Below, piece by piece: positions 1 to 13,100 of a stretch of DNA of 64,000 nucleotides; position 1 is the stretch's first letter, and every line of letters begins with the position of its first letter. Location of the stretch: assembly GCA_917880885.1 (NCBI GenBank), contig OU862913.1:23941286-24005285 (forward strand), in the 5' to 3' direction. A program made the translations under genes and the position numbers. Origin of the DNA: Limnephilus marmoratus. Taxonomy: Eukaryota > Arthropoda > Insecta > Trichoptera > Limnephilidae. Below the pieces are notes generated by a model. It searched no databases, was not told the DNA's origin, and saw only the letters and a program-made list of their open reading frames with translations.

Positions 1-744
1 TATTTAATTATTATTTTCCACCCACCTGCAATCAAAAGTTTTAAAAATTTATTCATTTAAATAATTATTGTAATGGTTCTCCAATAAACGCACTGCATTT
101 TATCAATTTTTGAAAATATGCTCAATGAAATCACCGATTTTTGTATGATGTTTGCGAAATATCATGTTCTCCAGATATTTTTTTTTACAAATAATAATTA
201 ATCAATAATAATAATTGTGAGTTGAGGTTTGTGTACGGCCTATAAAAAAATAATACTGATTAACACCAACATTCAGTAATTTTATAGTACAGTACGTAAT
301 ACCATTGTTTTATAAATATGCATTGTTCATATTGTTGCAATTCGAATATAAGGACATAATTATTAATGCCATACTTTCCTATTTTATTATTTGCAATTAG
401 TGACAGTGATATCTAATGAATTAGGACTTGGCTGAAACATTGATGTTTGAATAATCGACCACCATAACACGGGCATGTGCCGTAAAATGTAAGCATTGTC
501 GTAAAATCCGCAAAGTGTGTTACCATAAAAAGCAATGAATAAAGAAAAATTAGTAATAATAAATATCCATTTTATCACAGGGTCTGAAAGGGTTAAAATT
601 TCAAGTTACGTGCACACAGCGCGACAGCCGACGAACGACTGATCTATGCGCGGAGTAACACAGCGGTGGTGAAGGGACCGAAGAAGGGGGCGCGGTATGC
701 GCAATACGAACCAAATTTCGTACTCTCCCAAGTTGATCTAAAGG
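1..744. other. intronic AT-rich sequence, nothing recognised
   Basis: Slit intron. Short open frames here show no recognisable domain. I see no exon with consensus splice sites. Confidence 0.5.
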
Positions 745-985
745 TGGACGGAGAATAGGACATGTGATAAGATATTCAGAGAAGTATGAGATCTTGCGTC
801 TCATAATGCAGGGAAAGATTGCCGGAAGACGGGACCCTGGAAGAAGGAGAACCTCATGGTTGAAAAACCTGAGACAGTGGTTTGGCCACTCTACTGTAGA
901 GCTGTTTCGGGCCGCAGTAAACAAAGTCCGCATAACCAACGTCCGTTGAATGGACAGGCACAAAAAGAAGAAGAAGAAGTCTCTT
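745..985 (+). pseudogene. LINE-H: C-terminal RT relic with GAA-rich tail
   Basis: Reads RYSEKYEILRLIMQGKIAGR and RRTSWLKNLRQWFG, then SVELFRAAVNKVRI and a stop, followed by an AAGAAG-rich tail. This layout (basic GRR..GRRR..SWL segment, then a short C-terminus) is seen at the 3' end of many insect non-LTR retrotransposon ORF2s. It is a short 5'-truncated copy in a slit intron. The clade is not assigned. Confidence 0.6.
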
Positions 986-1120
986 GTCATTCAAATTCTT
1001 CTTTTCACTTCTGTTTCACAACCTCATTCGTCACTTATCAATCTATTTAATGTAATGGGGTATCTTGGGGGAAGAGGAAAGTTTGGTTTAATTGCACGGG
1101 AAAATAATAATTGTACTTAC

Positions 1121-1192
1121 AGTGTATGCAGAGCTGTCAAGTAGTCAAATGATCCAGGCATAACGCAAGATATTTCATTTTCATTCAGTGAT
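1121..1192 (-). CDS. slit: slit exon: LRR domain 3, repeat 4
   Basis: This 72-nt exon is one repeat: [18 protein letters not shown] then TALHTL. Acceptor TTTTTCAG, donor GTAAGT. It is the most 3' slit exon in the window. The following LRRCT3 exon should lie beyond position 1; I found no NPF...C..C cap in 1-1120. Confidence 0.92.
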
Positions 1193-4100
1193 CTGAAAAA
1201 ATAAGAACACCGGTTAGGTTTAACTCATTGGCACAAACCTCGGCTCTCAGCCGGGCGTACAATTCAGGTACTTAAGCGCAAACCCCGGCTATCAGCTGTG
1301 CAACTCAGGTACTTAACCACAAACCCCGGCTCTTAGTCGGGTGTGCAACTCAGGTACTTAACCACAAACCCCGGCTCTCAGCTGGGTGTGAAACTCAGGT
1401 ACTTAACCACAAACCCCGACTCTCAGCTGGGTGTGCAACTCAGGTACTTAACCACAAACCCCGGCCCACAGACGGGCTAGAGTTGGTCGGCCAAAAAACA
1501 AAAACGAACATTACATGACATCTTTGAATAAAATTCGTAAGGCCAAAAGCTCTGTAGGTAATGCAGCATTCATTTTGTATCATTGGCAATAATGTTTCTT
1601 CAGTTTTTTCCCTGATACCTATTTACGTTTGAAGTAGCCAGTCGCTATTTAATTTCTTCAAAATTGTGAGTGGTTCTAGACTTTTGGCAGTGGTCTTGCA
1701 TGTCCCTGATTGCTTTGAAGACTATCATACCATATTATGTAAAAAATAAAAATTATTAATGTTCGATTTATGAAAATTATGGTTATTTGTATCTTTGTAA
1801 ATAAGAATGTGAAAAAACTACCAAAAAAACAAAAATTTATATTCATGTCTTTATTTTCACATATTTTAATATTATAAATTTTTATTTTTTTAGGTTTTTT
1901 TTTATCTTAATCCAATATGTAAACAAATTTAGAGAAATTAATTCATTTGAATACATGGTTTAAAAGTTACAAGAGATTTAGTACACCAATGCAGGTTTTC
2001 AATTTTTGGTACAAAATTAATTCAGAGATGAAGGTCAATTTTTTAGGGCATTAATTCTGTGGCCAATGGGTTCATTAAATAGCACAAAAATCTAAACTAC
2101 GACTTGTTCTCGACGGCCTCTGTGTTTCTTCTCTCCTTTAACAGGATTTTTTTAAAGATATCCTTCCTTTCTTCAATTGACCCTCCAAACAGCATAACCA
2201 CTGGAGCGACCACATGAAATAAATAAATTTGCCTCGATTGATCAAGATTTTCAGAAGATCATTTTTAAAATTTTTGGCCAACATTAAAAAAAATCTTATC
2301 TTCAAATTTTAACATGGAGTCGTGAAAACATATTATAGTTCCATATAGCCAATGAATTAACCTGTATTTTACCTTTTATCTCATATTTGTAAGATTTATA
2401 AAAAATATATTAAAAAAATCGTAAAGTTTATAACAGCACGAATCCTGCATGTTTGTTATTTTGAAACTCCGTGAGAGGTACTTATTCGAGTCAACATAGA
2501 ATATTTTCGATTTCTGTATGTGTCTGTGGTATACTTGATAATGAAAGATGCATATTTATGGAAAAGGGACTTAATTTTAACCGTAAACTGCTGATCAAAA
2601 ATTCTTAGTGAAAAAAATATTTTAAAAATTTATTTTTAACATCATTCTAAAATATTCTACGAAGTTCGGATTTGCGACATCTATGGTCATAATAGATAAA
2701 GCATTTCAATGCTTCATTTAAAAATAAATGGCTGGCCATGGAAACGTTATAAATAATTACAATAATTTTTTTACGAATGGTAGGAAAATGTGGTCCAATT
2801 TTGGACCGCTGTCAATCGCAGAAAAATAAAAGTGGTCCATTTTTTTACTATAATCGCTCCAGTGCATAACCAATGATAAGAAATAAGGAAATTTTCAAAT
2901 CACTAAATGTTTGCTCTGCGCAAGTAGGTTTATTCCCCTCGCCCTTATGGTCAGGTCTATCGTTTCTTTGGGCTGTACTAATAATAAAAAATTTACAAAC
3001 TTCTACAAGGGCATTCAATTCAAGGGCTTCATTCATAGAATTACCTCTGACTTTAAACATATAAATACACTTAAAACTCTTTACGGTTCACTGGTTCGCC
3101 CTCACCTTGAATATGCTAGTGTCATTTGGTCTCCTTTCTATGCTGTCCACATTTGTCACATTGAATCTGTACAGCATCGCTTCCTGTGAGGAAATTCTTG
3201 GAGATTTGGACTTGAAAGAGGCGAGTACTCGTATGATGAAATTGAACAAATTTTAAACATTTCTTCTTTAGAAAAATGTAGAAAGGACTCTGATCCAATG
3301 TGCATATTTAAAATTATTAACAGTATTACTGACACACCTGCTTTGTTACAACTCATCCAGTTCAAAATCCCTTCCTGTAGACTCTGAAATAATGAATTGC
3401 TGTTCCTCAATCAACATTCTACTAATTATGGATATCATTCTCTTTTATCCAGAATGTCGAGACTTGTCAACGCAAATCAAAGAAAATTTCATCGTCATAT
3501 TTTTTTTTTTTATTCGTGTTATTGTTATACTGTTAATGGACCATTTGTCTGTAAATAAATAAAAAAGTAAAGGGCAGATGTTTTGGGCTTCAATCTACAG
3601 GCTCTGATGCTAGCCAACTTCCAATAACTTCAGGGATACTTACAGCACTCTCAAGCTGTGCAGCCCAAGAAACATCTTGTTAGTGATGGAAGAGATGAGA
3701 TTCCCGTCGAGCATTAGTTCTTGCAGCTTGGCGGCTCCCTCGAACGCGTTTTCCTCTATGGTGCGAACTCCCGCCCTGCGAAGATCCAACCGTACCAGGT
3801 TGGGTAGGCGCCCCAACAGGCCGTCAGAACGCACACTGCCTAGACGGTTGTCGGACATTATTCTGAAAATCAAACAGTATTTCTTTAATACAGCAAATTT
3901 ATTTTGTGGCACCATTTTAATTCAAAATTAAAAACAAACAGTATTAATAGCCAAGCGACTGTGCGGTTGAAATTTAAGAATTCGACTAAGAATAAAACTC
4001 TTTCACCGCGCCTTACGCAAAACTGTTTTCGTACGTGGAATTTGTATACAAATCTAATTTTATAATAGAACCTAATTAAAGTAATGCCAAAATATGGCGC

Positions 4101-7100
4101 CACTTAGGTTAACAGCTAGCTTGAGGAGTATCGCCTAGTAGGCGTAAGTACTATTGGATTTGTAATTTCGTGAATCTCTCCGGATATGGAGAGATTGAAG
4201 ATACATAGCGGGAGGGGGGTTCGCGGTACGGTGGAGAGGTAATTGATTGGCGTTTATTTTGTGGAATGTTAATTTGAGGGCAGATCTGCCAGTGTAGCCA
4301 GCCTACATCAATTTCTTATTTATTCACTGTCAATATCGGTTCAGCTGTCAACAGTGAAACCGTGCTCGGTATCCTTATCCTTCTCCTTACATAGTATAAA
4401 ATGAAGTCGCTCAAAATGGATGTGCGCGTTAATCTTTTAAACTACGCAACGGATTTTCATACGGTTTTCACCAATAGATAGAGTGATTGAAGAGGAATGT
4501 TTATATGTATAATACATGTAAATTATATTAGAGAAAAGCCGAGAAATTCAAAGAAAACACATTTTTGTGCGATTTAAAACGGCCGGCGGGCCGTACTATA
4601 GTCACTTTTGAAATTCGTTCTACGGAAGAAATTGGAAAATAGATGTCCTAGAGTAAGTAGGTATTTGATTTTCCCTTTTCAAATATCCAGTGTTGCATTG
4701 CAAGCATTGTATAATTAGTGGCGATTGCTCGAATTGCATTATTTTAGATACTATAAAATGAAGTCGCTCAAAATGTATGTGCGCATAAATCTTTTAAACT
4801 ACGAAACAGATTTTCATGCGGTTTTCACCAATAGATAGAGTGATTCAAGGGGAAGGTTTATATTTATAAAACATTCTTATTATAGTAGAGAAAAGCCGAG
4901 AAATTCAAATATTCAATTCAGGCAGCGGGCAGCTGGCAAGCGGGTGGTGTGGATTGTATAAAGGTTGGGTAATGGCGTTGTGTTTCGTTAGCCACAGCAA
5001 CGTGTGGCCGGGTCTGCTAGTATGATATAAAAACGTCGGAAGTAATACGTATGGATCGATCGATTTATCTGTGCTATAATTTTTTTCTTTCTTTTTTGTT
5101 CCACATTTTTCATTTAAGAGTTGTTAATATTATTGTCTTCAGTGATTAAATTAATATTCAAAAGAAAAATTATTAATTAAACTCACAGTTGGGTGGTATG
5201 CAGGGGCACATCTCTTGGCATCTCATGAAGGCCTAGGGCTCCACAGTTGAGCTGGGTGCCTCGGCAAGAGCATGGGGCAGGGCAGGGAGCCTCGATGGGG
5301 CATCCATCTCCGAGGCTGAGGTCTTCTGAACCTGGAAAAGTTGGGTTAGGTTAGGTAAGTGGGAATTATTTTTAACTTGCATGGGAAAATTTTTTAAAAA
5401 GTGTTTCTTTTTTAACATTTTGATCATTTTTCTCACCATGACAGTAAGGGAGACACTGTTAATAAATTCAAATAATGGTGACTAGAGACATCTATGTTCC
5501 GTTATTGTGTTTAATTAGTTTTGAATTACATATTAGCATTTTAATGTTCGACAGAGGTTACCTCTGCGTTTGCATCTACTTTACCAAACTAGTTGCTGAT
5601 TATAGACTGGGAGGCGAGATAGGTAAACCCTACGTCATCGAGTACACGGATGAAACTACTTTGTAGTGATAATGGACATCTAGAAAACCTTAAAAAAGCT
5701 GGTCTGCCGGTGCGCCTCTTGGCAGGAGCCGCGCAGTCATGGAAATAGTCAGCGATTTTTTTCAAAAAAATTACGTCATCGAGTACACGAACGGGAATGG
5801 TCTCATATGATAAAGGTCGATTAGAAAATGAGAAAAAAGCAGGTCTGCCAACCGGCAGCCTGGCACGTTCGCAGGCAGCCGGCAACCAACGAATAACTAT
5901 AGTCCAGATCATTCCATTTAAGAATTTCTTGGTCTGCCGACCAGCAGCCTGGCAGCTTTTTGTGTACGATGTTTGAAAGTTTTTTTTTATTTGTCTTAAT
6001 GTTTCGTATATCTTTATTATTATTTTTATTTCACTATATTTTTAAAAACTTTGAATGCCATATTTTAAAAAAATAAACGAAAAATATTTAAAAAAATAAT
6101 TTGAGAGTTTTGAGTGTACCCATCCGTCAGGCGAGCCTTTCGACGCCAAACCACTAACGAAACCTGCCGCGGTGCCCCTTACCGCTGTCGCGTGTTAATA
6201 TTTTTGTACGAATTTATAATAATAATAGTCCTTTTAAGATTGCCTAATAGTCCATAGTAGTTGGAAGTTCGAACAACAAACCCACCGTCGCCGTAAGAGC
6301 TGCGTTCGTCCGAAAAACGAAGGAAATTTCCGAACCCCGTCCGTTTCATATCGGTTTCGCTTGCTCTGCTGCATCTATTACATCGAATACAAGATCGAAA
6401 CTAACAAAAACCTGTAGTCTAGATCATCCCATTTATGACTTCTTTGGTCTGCCGATCAGCAGCCTGCCAGTTTTTTGTGTACGATCTTTTAAAGTTTTAA
6501 TTTTTTTTTAATTAAAAAAAAAATATTTTCAATATCTTTATTTTTATTTTTATTTGAATATGGTTTCAAAAACTTAGAATGCAAAATTTTAAATAAAATA
6601 AGTTGTAATCATAAAAACAAAAATTTTGAGTATTCCGAGTGTCCCCATCGGACGGGAGAGCCTTTCGACGCGAAACAACTTACTGGAAACTGGCCGCGGA
6701 GCCCTTCGCCGCCAACGCGTGCCCATATTATTAAACAAATTTATCATAATAATAGTATTTTTAAGATAACCTAATAGTTTATAGTGGTTGGAAGTTCGAA
6801 CAACCACCGCACCGTCGCCATGAGAGCTGCGTTCGTCCGAAAAACGACGGAAATTTCCGAAGCCCGTCAGTTTCATATCGGTTTCGCTTGCCCTGCTGCA
6901 TCGGTTACATCGAATACAAGATCGAAACTAACGAAAAACTGTAGTCCAGATCATTTCATTTATGACTTTTTTAGTTTGCCGACCAGCAACCTGGCAGTTT
7001 TTTGTGTACGATCTTTTAAAGTTTTAAATTTTTTAAATTTAAAAAGTGATATTTTTAATATCTTTATTATTATTTTTATTTCAATATGGTTTTAAAAACT

Positions 7101-10100
7101 TAGAATGCCAGATTTGAAATAAAACTAGTTGTAATGATAAAAAAATAAATTTTGAGTGTTCCGATTGTACCCATCGGCCGGGAGAGCCTTTCGACGTGAA
7201 ACAACTTACTGGAAACTGGCTGCGGAGCCCTTCGCCGCCAACGCGTGCCCATATTATAAACAAATTTATCATAATAATAGTATTTTTAAGATAACCTAAT
7301 AGTTTATAGTGGTTGGAAGTTCGAACAACCACCGCACCGTCGCCATGAGAGCTGCGTTCGTCCGAAAAACGACGGAAATTTCCGAAGCCCGTCAGTTTCA
7401 TATCGGTTTCGCTTGCCCTGCTGCATCGGTTACATCGAATACAAGATTGAAACTAACGAAAAACTGTAGTCCAGATCATTTCATTTATGACTTTTTTAGT
7501 TTGCCGACCAGCAACCTGGCAGTTTTTTGTGTACGATCTTTTAAAGTTTTAAATTTTTTAAATTTAAAAAGTGATATTTTTAATATCTTTATTATTATTT
7601 TTATTTCAATATGGTTTTAAAAACTTAGAATGCCAGATTTGAAATAAAACTAGTTGTAATGATAAAAAAATAAATTTTGAGTGTTCCGATTGTACCCATC
7701 GGCCGGGAGAGCCTTTCGACGTGAAACAACTTACTGGAAACTGGCTGCGGAGCCCTTCGCCGCCATCGCGTGCCTATACTATTATACAAATTTATAATAA
7801 TAATAGTTTTTTAAGATAACCTAACAGCCCCTAATGGTTTAAATTTCGAACAACCACCGAACCGTCGCCATAAGTGCTGCGTTTGTCCGAAAAACGACGG
7901 AAATTTCCGAACCCCGTCCGTTTCATATCGGTTTCGCTTGCCCTGCTGCAACGATTACTTCGAATTCAAGATCGAAACTAACGAAAAACTGAAGTCTAGA
8001 CAATTCCATTCATGACTTCTTTGGTCTGCCGACCAGCAGCCTGGCAGTTTTTTTACGTACGATTTTTAAAGTTTTTAATTGTTTTAAAATTATTTTCATT
8101 ATCTTTATTATTAGTTTTATTTCAATATGGTTTTAAAAATTTGGAATGCCAGATTAAAAAAAATAATTCGCAATGATAAAAAAATTAATTTAAGTGGTCC
8201 GAGTGTACCAACCAGGCTATAATATGGGCACGCGACGGCGGCGAAGGGCTCCGCGGCCAATTTCCAGTAAGTTATTTCACGTCGAAAGGCTCTCCCGGCC
8301 GATAGGTACAATCGGAATCCTCAAAATTTATTTTTTTATCATTACAACTAGTTTTATTTAAAATCTGGCATTCTAAGTTTTTAAAATCACATTGAAATAA
8401 AAATAATAATAAAGATATTAAAAATATCACTTTTTAAATTTAAAAAATTTAAAACTTTAAAAGATCGTACACAAAAAACTGCCAGGTTGCTGGTCGGCAA
8501 ACTAAAAAAGTCATAAATGAAATGATCTGGACTACAGTTTTTCGTTAGTTTCGATCTTGTATTCGATGTAACCGATGCAGCAGGGCAAGCGAAACCGATA
8601 TGAAACTGACGGGCTTCGGAAATTTCCGTCGTTTTTCGGACGAACGCAGCTCTCATGGCGACGGTGCGGTGGTTGTTCGAACTTCCAACCACTATAAACT
8701 ATTAGGTTATCTTAAAAATACTATTATTATGATAAATTTGTTTAATAATATGGGCATGCGTTGGCGGCGAAGGGCTCCGCGGCCAGTTTCCAGTAAGTCC
8801 GATGGGGACACTCGGAACACTCAAAATTTTTGTTTTTATGATTACAACTTATTTTATTTAAAATTTTGCATTCTAAGTTTTTGAAACCATATTCAAATAA
8901 AAATAAAAATAAAGATATTGAAAATATTTTTTTTTTAATTAAAAAAAAATTAAAACTTTAAAAGATCGTACACAAAAAACTGGCAGGCTGCTGATCGGCA
9001 GACCAAAGAAGTCATAAATGGGATGATCTAGACTACAGGTTTTTGTTAGTTTCGATCTTGTATTCGATGTAATAGATGCAGCAGAGCAAGCGAAACCGAT
9101 ATGAAACGGACGGGGTTCGGAAATTTCCTTCGTTTTTCGGACGAACGCAGCTCTTACGGCGACGGTGGGTTTGTTGTTCGAACTTCCAACTACTATGGAC
9201 TATTAGGCAATCTTAAAAGGACTATTATTATTATAAATTTGTACAAAAATATTAACACGCGACAGCGGTGAGGGGCACCGCGGCAGGTTTCGTTAGTGGT
9301 TTGGCGTCGAAAGGCTCGCCTGACGGATGGGTACACTCAAAACTCTCAAATTATTTTTTTAAATATTTTTCGTTTATTTTTTTTAAATATGGCATTCAAA
9401 GTTTTTAAAAATAAAGTGAAATAAAAATAATAATAAAGATATACGAAACATTAAGAAAAATAAAAAAAAAACTTTAAAACATCGTACACAAAAAGCTGCC
9501 AGGCTGCTGGTCGGCAGACCAAGAAATTCTTAAATGGAATGATCTGGACTATAGTTATTCGTTGGTTTCATTCGTGTACTCGATGACGTAAAATTTACTA
9601 TTTTTTACCCCACTTTGACGCCGGCTGCCTGCGAACGTGCCAGGCTGCCGGTTGGCAGACCTGCTTTTTTCTCATTTTCTAATCGACCTTTATCATATGA
9701 GACCATTCCCGTTCGTGTACTCGATGACGTAATTTTTTCGAAAAAAATCGCTGACTATTTCCATGACTGCGCGGCTCCTGCCAAGAGGCGCACCGGCAGA
9801 CCAGCTTTTTTAAGGTTTTCTAGATGTCCATTATCACTACAAAGTAGTTTCATCCGTGTACTCGATGACGTAGGGTTTACCTATCTCGCCTCCCAGTCTA
9901 TTAGCAATATAGGCTAATATCCGTTTCTATCATTATGGTATGAAAAGTGTGTTTACCTTTAAAAACTCTCTCTTTCGCGTTAATATTGTCTTAGTAAAGG
10001 GTTATCTTTAGCATATTAAGTGGAGGGCGAACAGTAACCAAAGGTTTTATAAAAGTGTTGATCTAAAACAAGTTGTAGCCTAAGTTTATTGTAAATAAAA

Positions 10101-13100
10101 CGACTCAACATTATAAAAGTGTTTGGAATATAAAAAAGTCCATTAAATACCCGATCATGAAATAACTAATAACAGATCCAATAATTTGTGTGAGACTATC
10201 GCAAAAACAAACCAATTAGACTGAGGGGTTAAAAATGTTTGTTATGCCATTTGACTGTTAGGCATCTATGTATATCATTAACAACCCCTGTGGCCAAGCA
10301 GTTGGGATCCTTGGCAACGAATCTCAAATCACGGGTTGAAATCCAGTAAGATCCAGCTCATAGAGCAGTCACAGAAAAAGACAATTACCTTTACATTTCA
10401 TCATGTCTTCTCGTAAAGCCTCCAGTCGCCTGCGATGCACTCTCTTGGGGGAGTCACAGCGGGCGTTAGAGGTCTCGATGGGGTGCTGGTGTAGATAGTC
10501 TGAGATCCAGCGCATGGAGCAGTCACAGATAAAGGGATTCCTTGCCAGGTGACTAGAGGAAAATACAACAAATTTCATTTAATACAAGTGCTGGTTATTA
10601 TTCATTCTGTAAATTGATGCAATCTGTAAATGTCACTTTGGTTGAACGGGGTTCTAACTTCACTTTACCTTGTTCTGTGTCAAAGTTTGCAAAGACGATT
10701 TCTCATACCTAATCTATTTACCGATTGCTGATTTTGAGGTTGAATCGTGTGTAAAGTGTTTTAGTTTAACAAATTTTAAAGGAAAATACTTAAATAGGAC
10801 GTATACTTAACCATTTTAGAATGTACCTAAACAAGCAGATAGAACAATACAATTTACATTACCCTAATGCCATTCCAAGCTAGGGTCACGTTCTAATTAA
10901 ATATTTCCCTTTAAAATATGTTAAACTAAAATACTTAACACAAGATTAAACCTCAAAAGCAGTAAATGTTAAAAAGATTTTGAGAATCGCCTTTGCAAAC
11001 TTTGACAACTCAGAAGATCAAGAGTCTCCAATTCATCTACAGTGTCGATGTCCCAACCTGATGTGAACAAAGCTCAGCTTCCTAGGAAGACATTTTGCAG
11101 AGATTTAGTTGAATATCCAATAACCTTGGTGAAATTTATCAAAGGGACCAGGTTACGTAAAATGGGAGACGGTACAATGGCCCAATGTTCTGAGGGCTCA
11201 CGGTAATTAAACATTGAAAGTATTCTGATAAGAACACTTTCAAGCATGTAAACTCGGCCACCCTGACAAGTCGGCAATCGCCGAGCATTTATTTGAAACT
11301 GGTCATTACTTTGGATTTATTCCTGAAGTCCTAGGAAGACCCAAAACACATAGAGCAAATTCCATTAATATTAACAGAGATGATGGGGCTAAGCTCAATA
11401 GTTCTATGAGTACTGATAATTGTCGGCTACACCAAAGCTAAACGCAAAAAACCATTTTGCATTACACTAAAATATCAGCGGTATCACATCTGCGTACAAA
11501 AGCATACACTTTACCTCTATTGATTACACATCTGCCCTGATGATGGACACTAATGCTGTCCGAAACGTTGGCTAAAGAAGGAGGTAGCGCAATATGGCAT
11601 AATAAATACAAATCCACTGAAATACTTACAGGGTTTGAATGCTCGTCAGTTGGTCAAAGGTCCCATTGACCAAAGTGTGAATATTGTTGTCATACAGCGA
11701 CCTTTAAACAAAAACAAAAATAATAATAATTGATTAATTTTTGTAATGAATATTAGAAGCAGCAACAAAAATTTTGATTAACTATCATTTGCTAGGAAGG
11801 AATAAAAATTACTAGTTGTTATTGGGGCGATCAGGACTCCAGTTTCGACTCTAAAATTTTTTAATCTTTGCAAAAATTAACTATTACTCACAATAAGTTT
11901 AAGCTGTGGAGGTCTTTGAACGTGTCTCTTCGTATGCAAGATATCTCGTTAGAATTCAGCAACCTGAAACACAAAAAACAGATTTATTTAACTGTATTGT
12001 TGCAAGAAAGCAGCCCTACTGCAACAGCTATACATATCATATCCAGTTGATTAGTCAGACATCTCCAAGTACAAAGTTTTGAGGAAATGATTCCCGGGTT
12101 ACGAATAACCCGACAATATTTGAAAATCTTCTACTACCACCTGAAAAGAAAATGTTGCTTGAGTCATGATGGAGGACTTTACCAGCCGAGGAATTGAACA
12201 CGGAACACCTGAGTAGGACCCAAACGCGATACCCACTCAACCACTGACTCAATCATAAAACGATGAAAGCAATATTCGAATGGTCGTCATAAATCTAATA
12301 TTATTCACACACGTCTGTGTTTTACATATTAAATATGCAATAAAATGACGCAGGAAGCACAACGGTCCGGTACATTAGTATAACACTTTGAATTTGCTTA
12401 TTTGTGACCCAGAGAACACCAATTTTTCATTTAATTCACTACAAGTTTTTGTGCATTATATTGATTTGGTGGTGTTTATGAGTAATCTGAGTATTGTACC
12501 AGATAGAGGGTACACTAACACATATAACTATATACTTAAATAAAATTTCGACTTTTCTGAGATGTCTGACTAATCAACCGGACGATCGACATATGTACTT
12601 ATCAAAAATAAACTAATAAAAATTCTGATCATTCATAGAAACATTCAGAAAAGTTATAAAAATAATTGTGGTCACTGCATTTATTTACACTTACAATAAC
12701 CCTGTACAAATCGCAAGTGCGCCCCACGGTTGAATTTGGCAGCCACCTCTGGTCTGGAGCTCCAAAATACCTGAAAAATACCCTCGACTCTGTGCAGAAA
12801 CGGGCGGTCCGTTTGATAGATTCTCCCATTTTGACAGACGGATTGCAATCTTTAGAGTACAGGCGTCGGGTGGGAATGCTATCCTTGTTCTACCGGTATT
12901 ACAATGGAAGATGCTCCGAGGAACTAGCATCATTGATCCCTTCGGCACCAGTGCATAGTCGGGAAACACGCCAAACGCGTTCCCAACATTTGTACACGGT
13001 TGACATTTGTCACAAGAGAACGGGTCGTTTCTTCGACTCGTTCTTATGTTCAACAGCTCAGCTGTGGAATGATTTGCCGGCCTCTGTGTTTCCTCCTTCC

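Noticed and set aside
601..990. 129-codon minus-strand frame
   Set aside because: Shadow of the LINE-H fragment on the plus strand; no family features.
6784..8692. Three near-identical 100-codon frames ([15 protein letters not shown]...)
   Set aside because: They are the same repeat unit in the foldback element; no domain, and the reverse strand is equally open.
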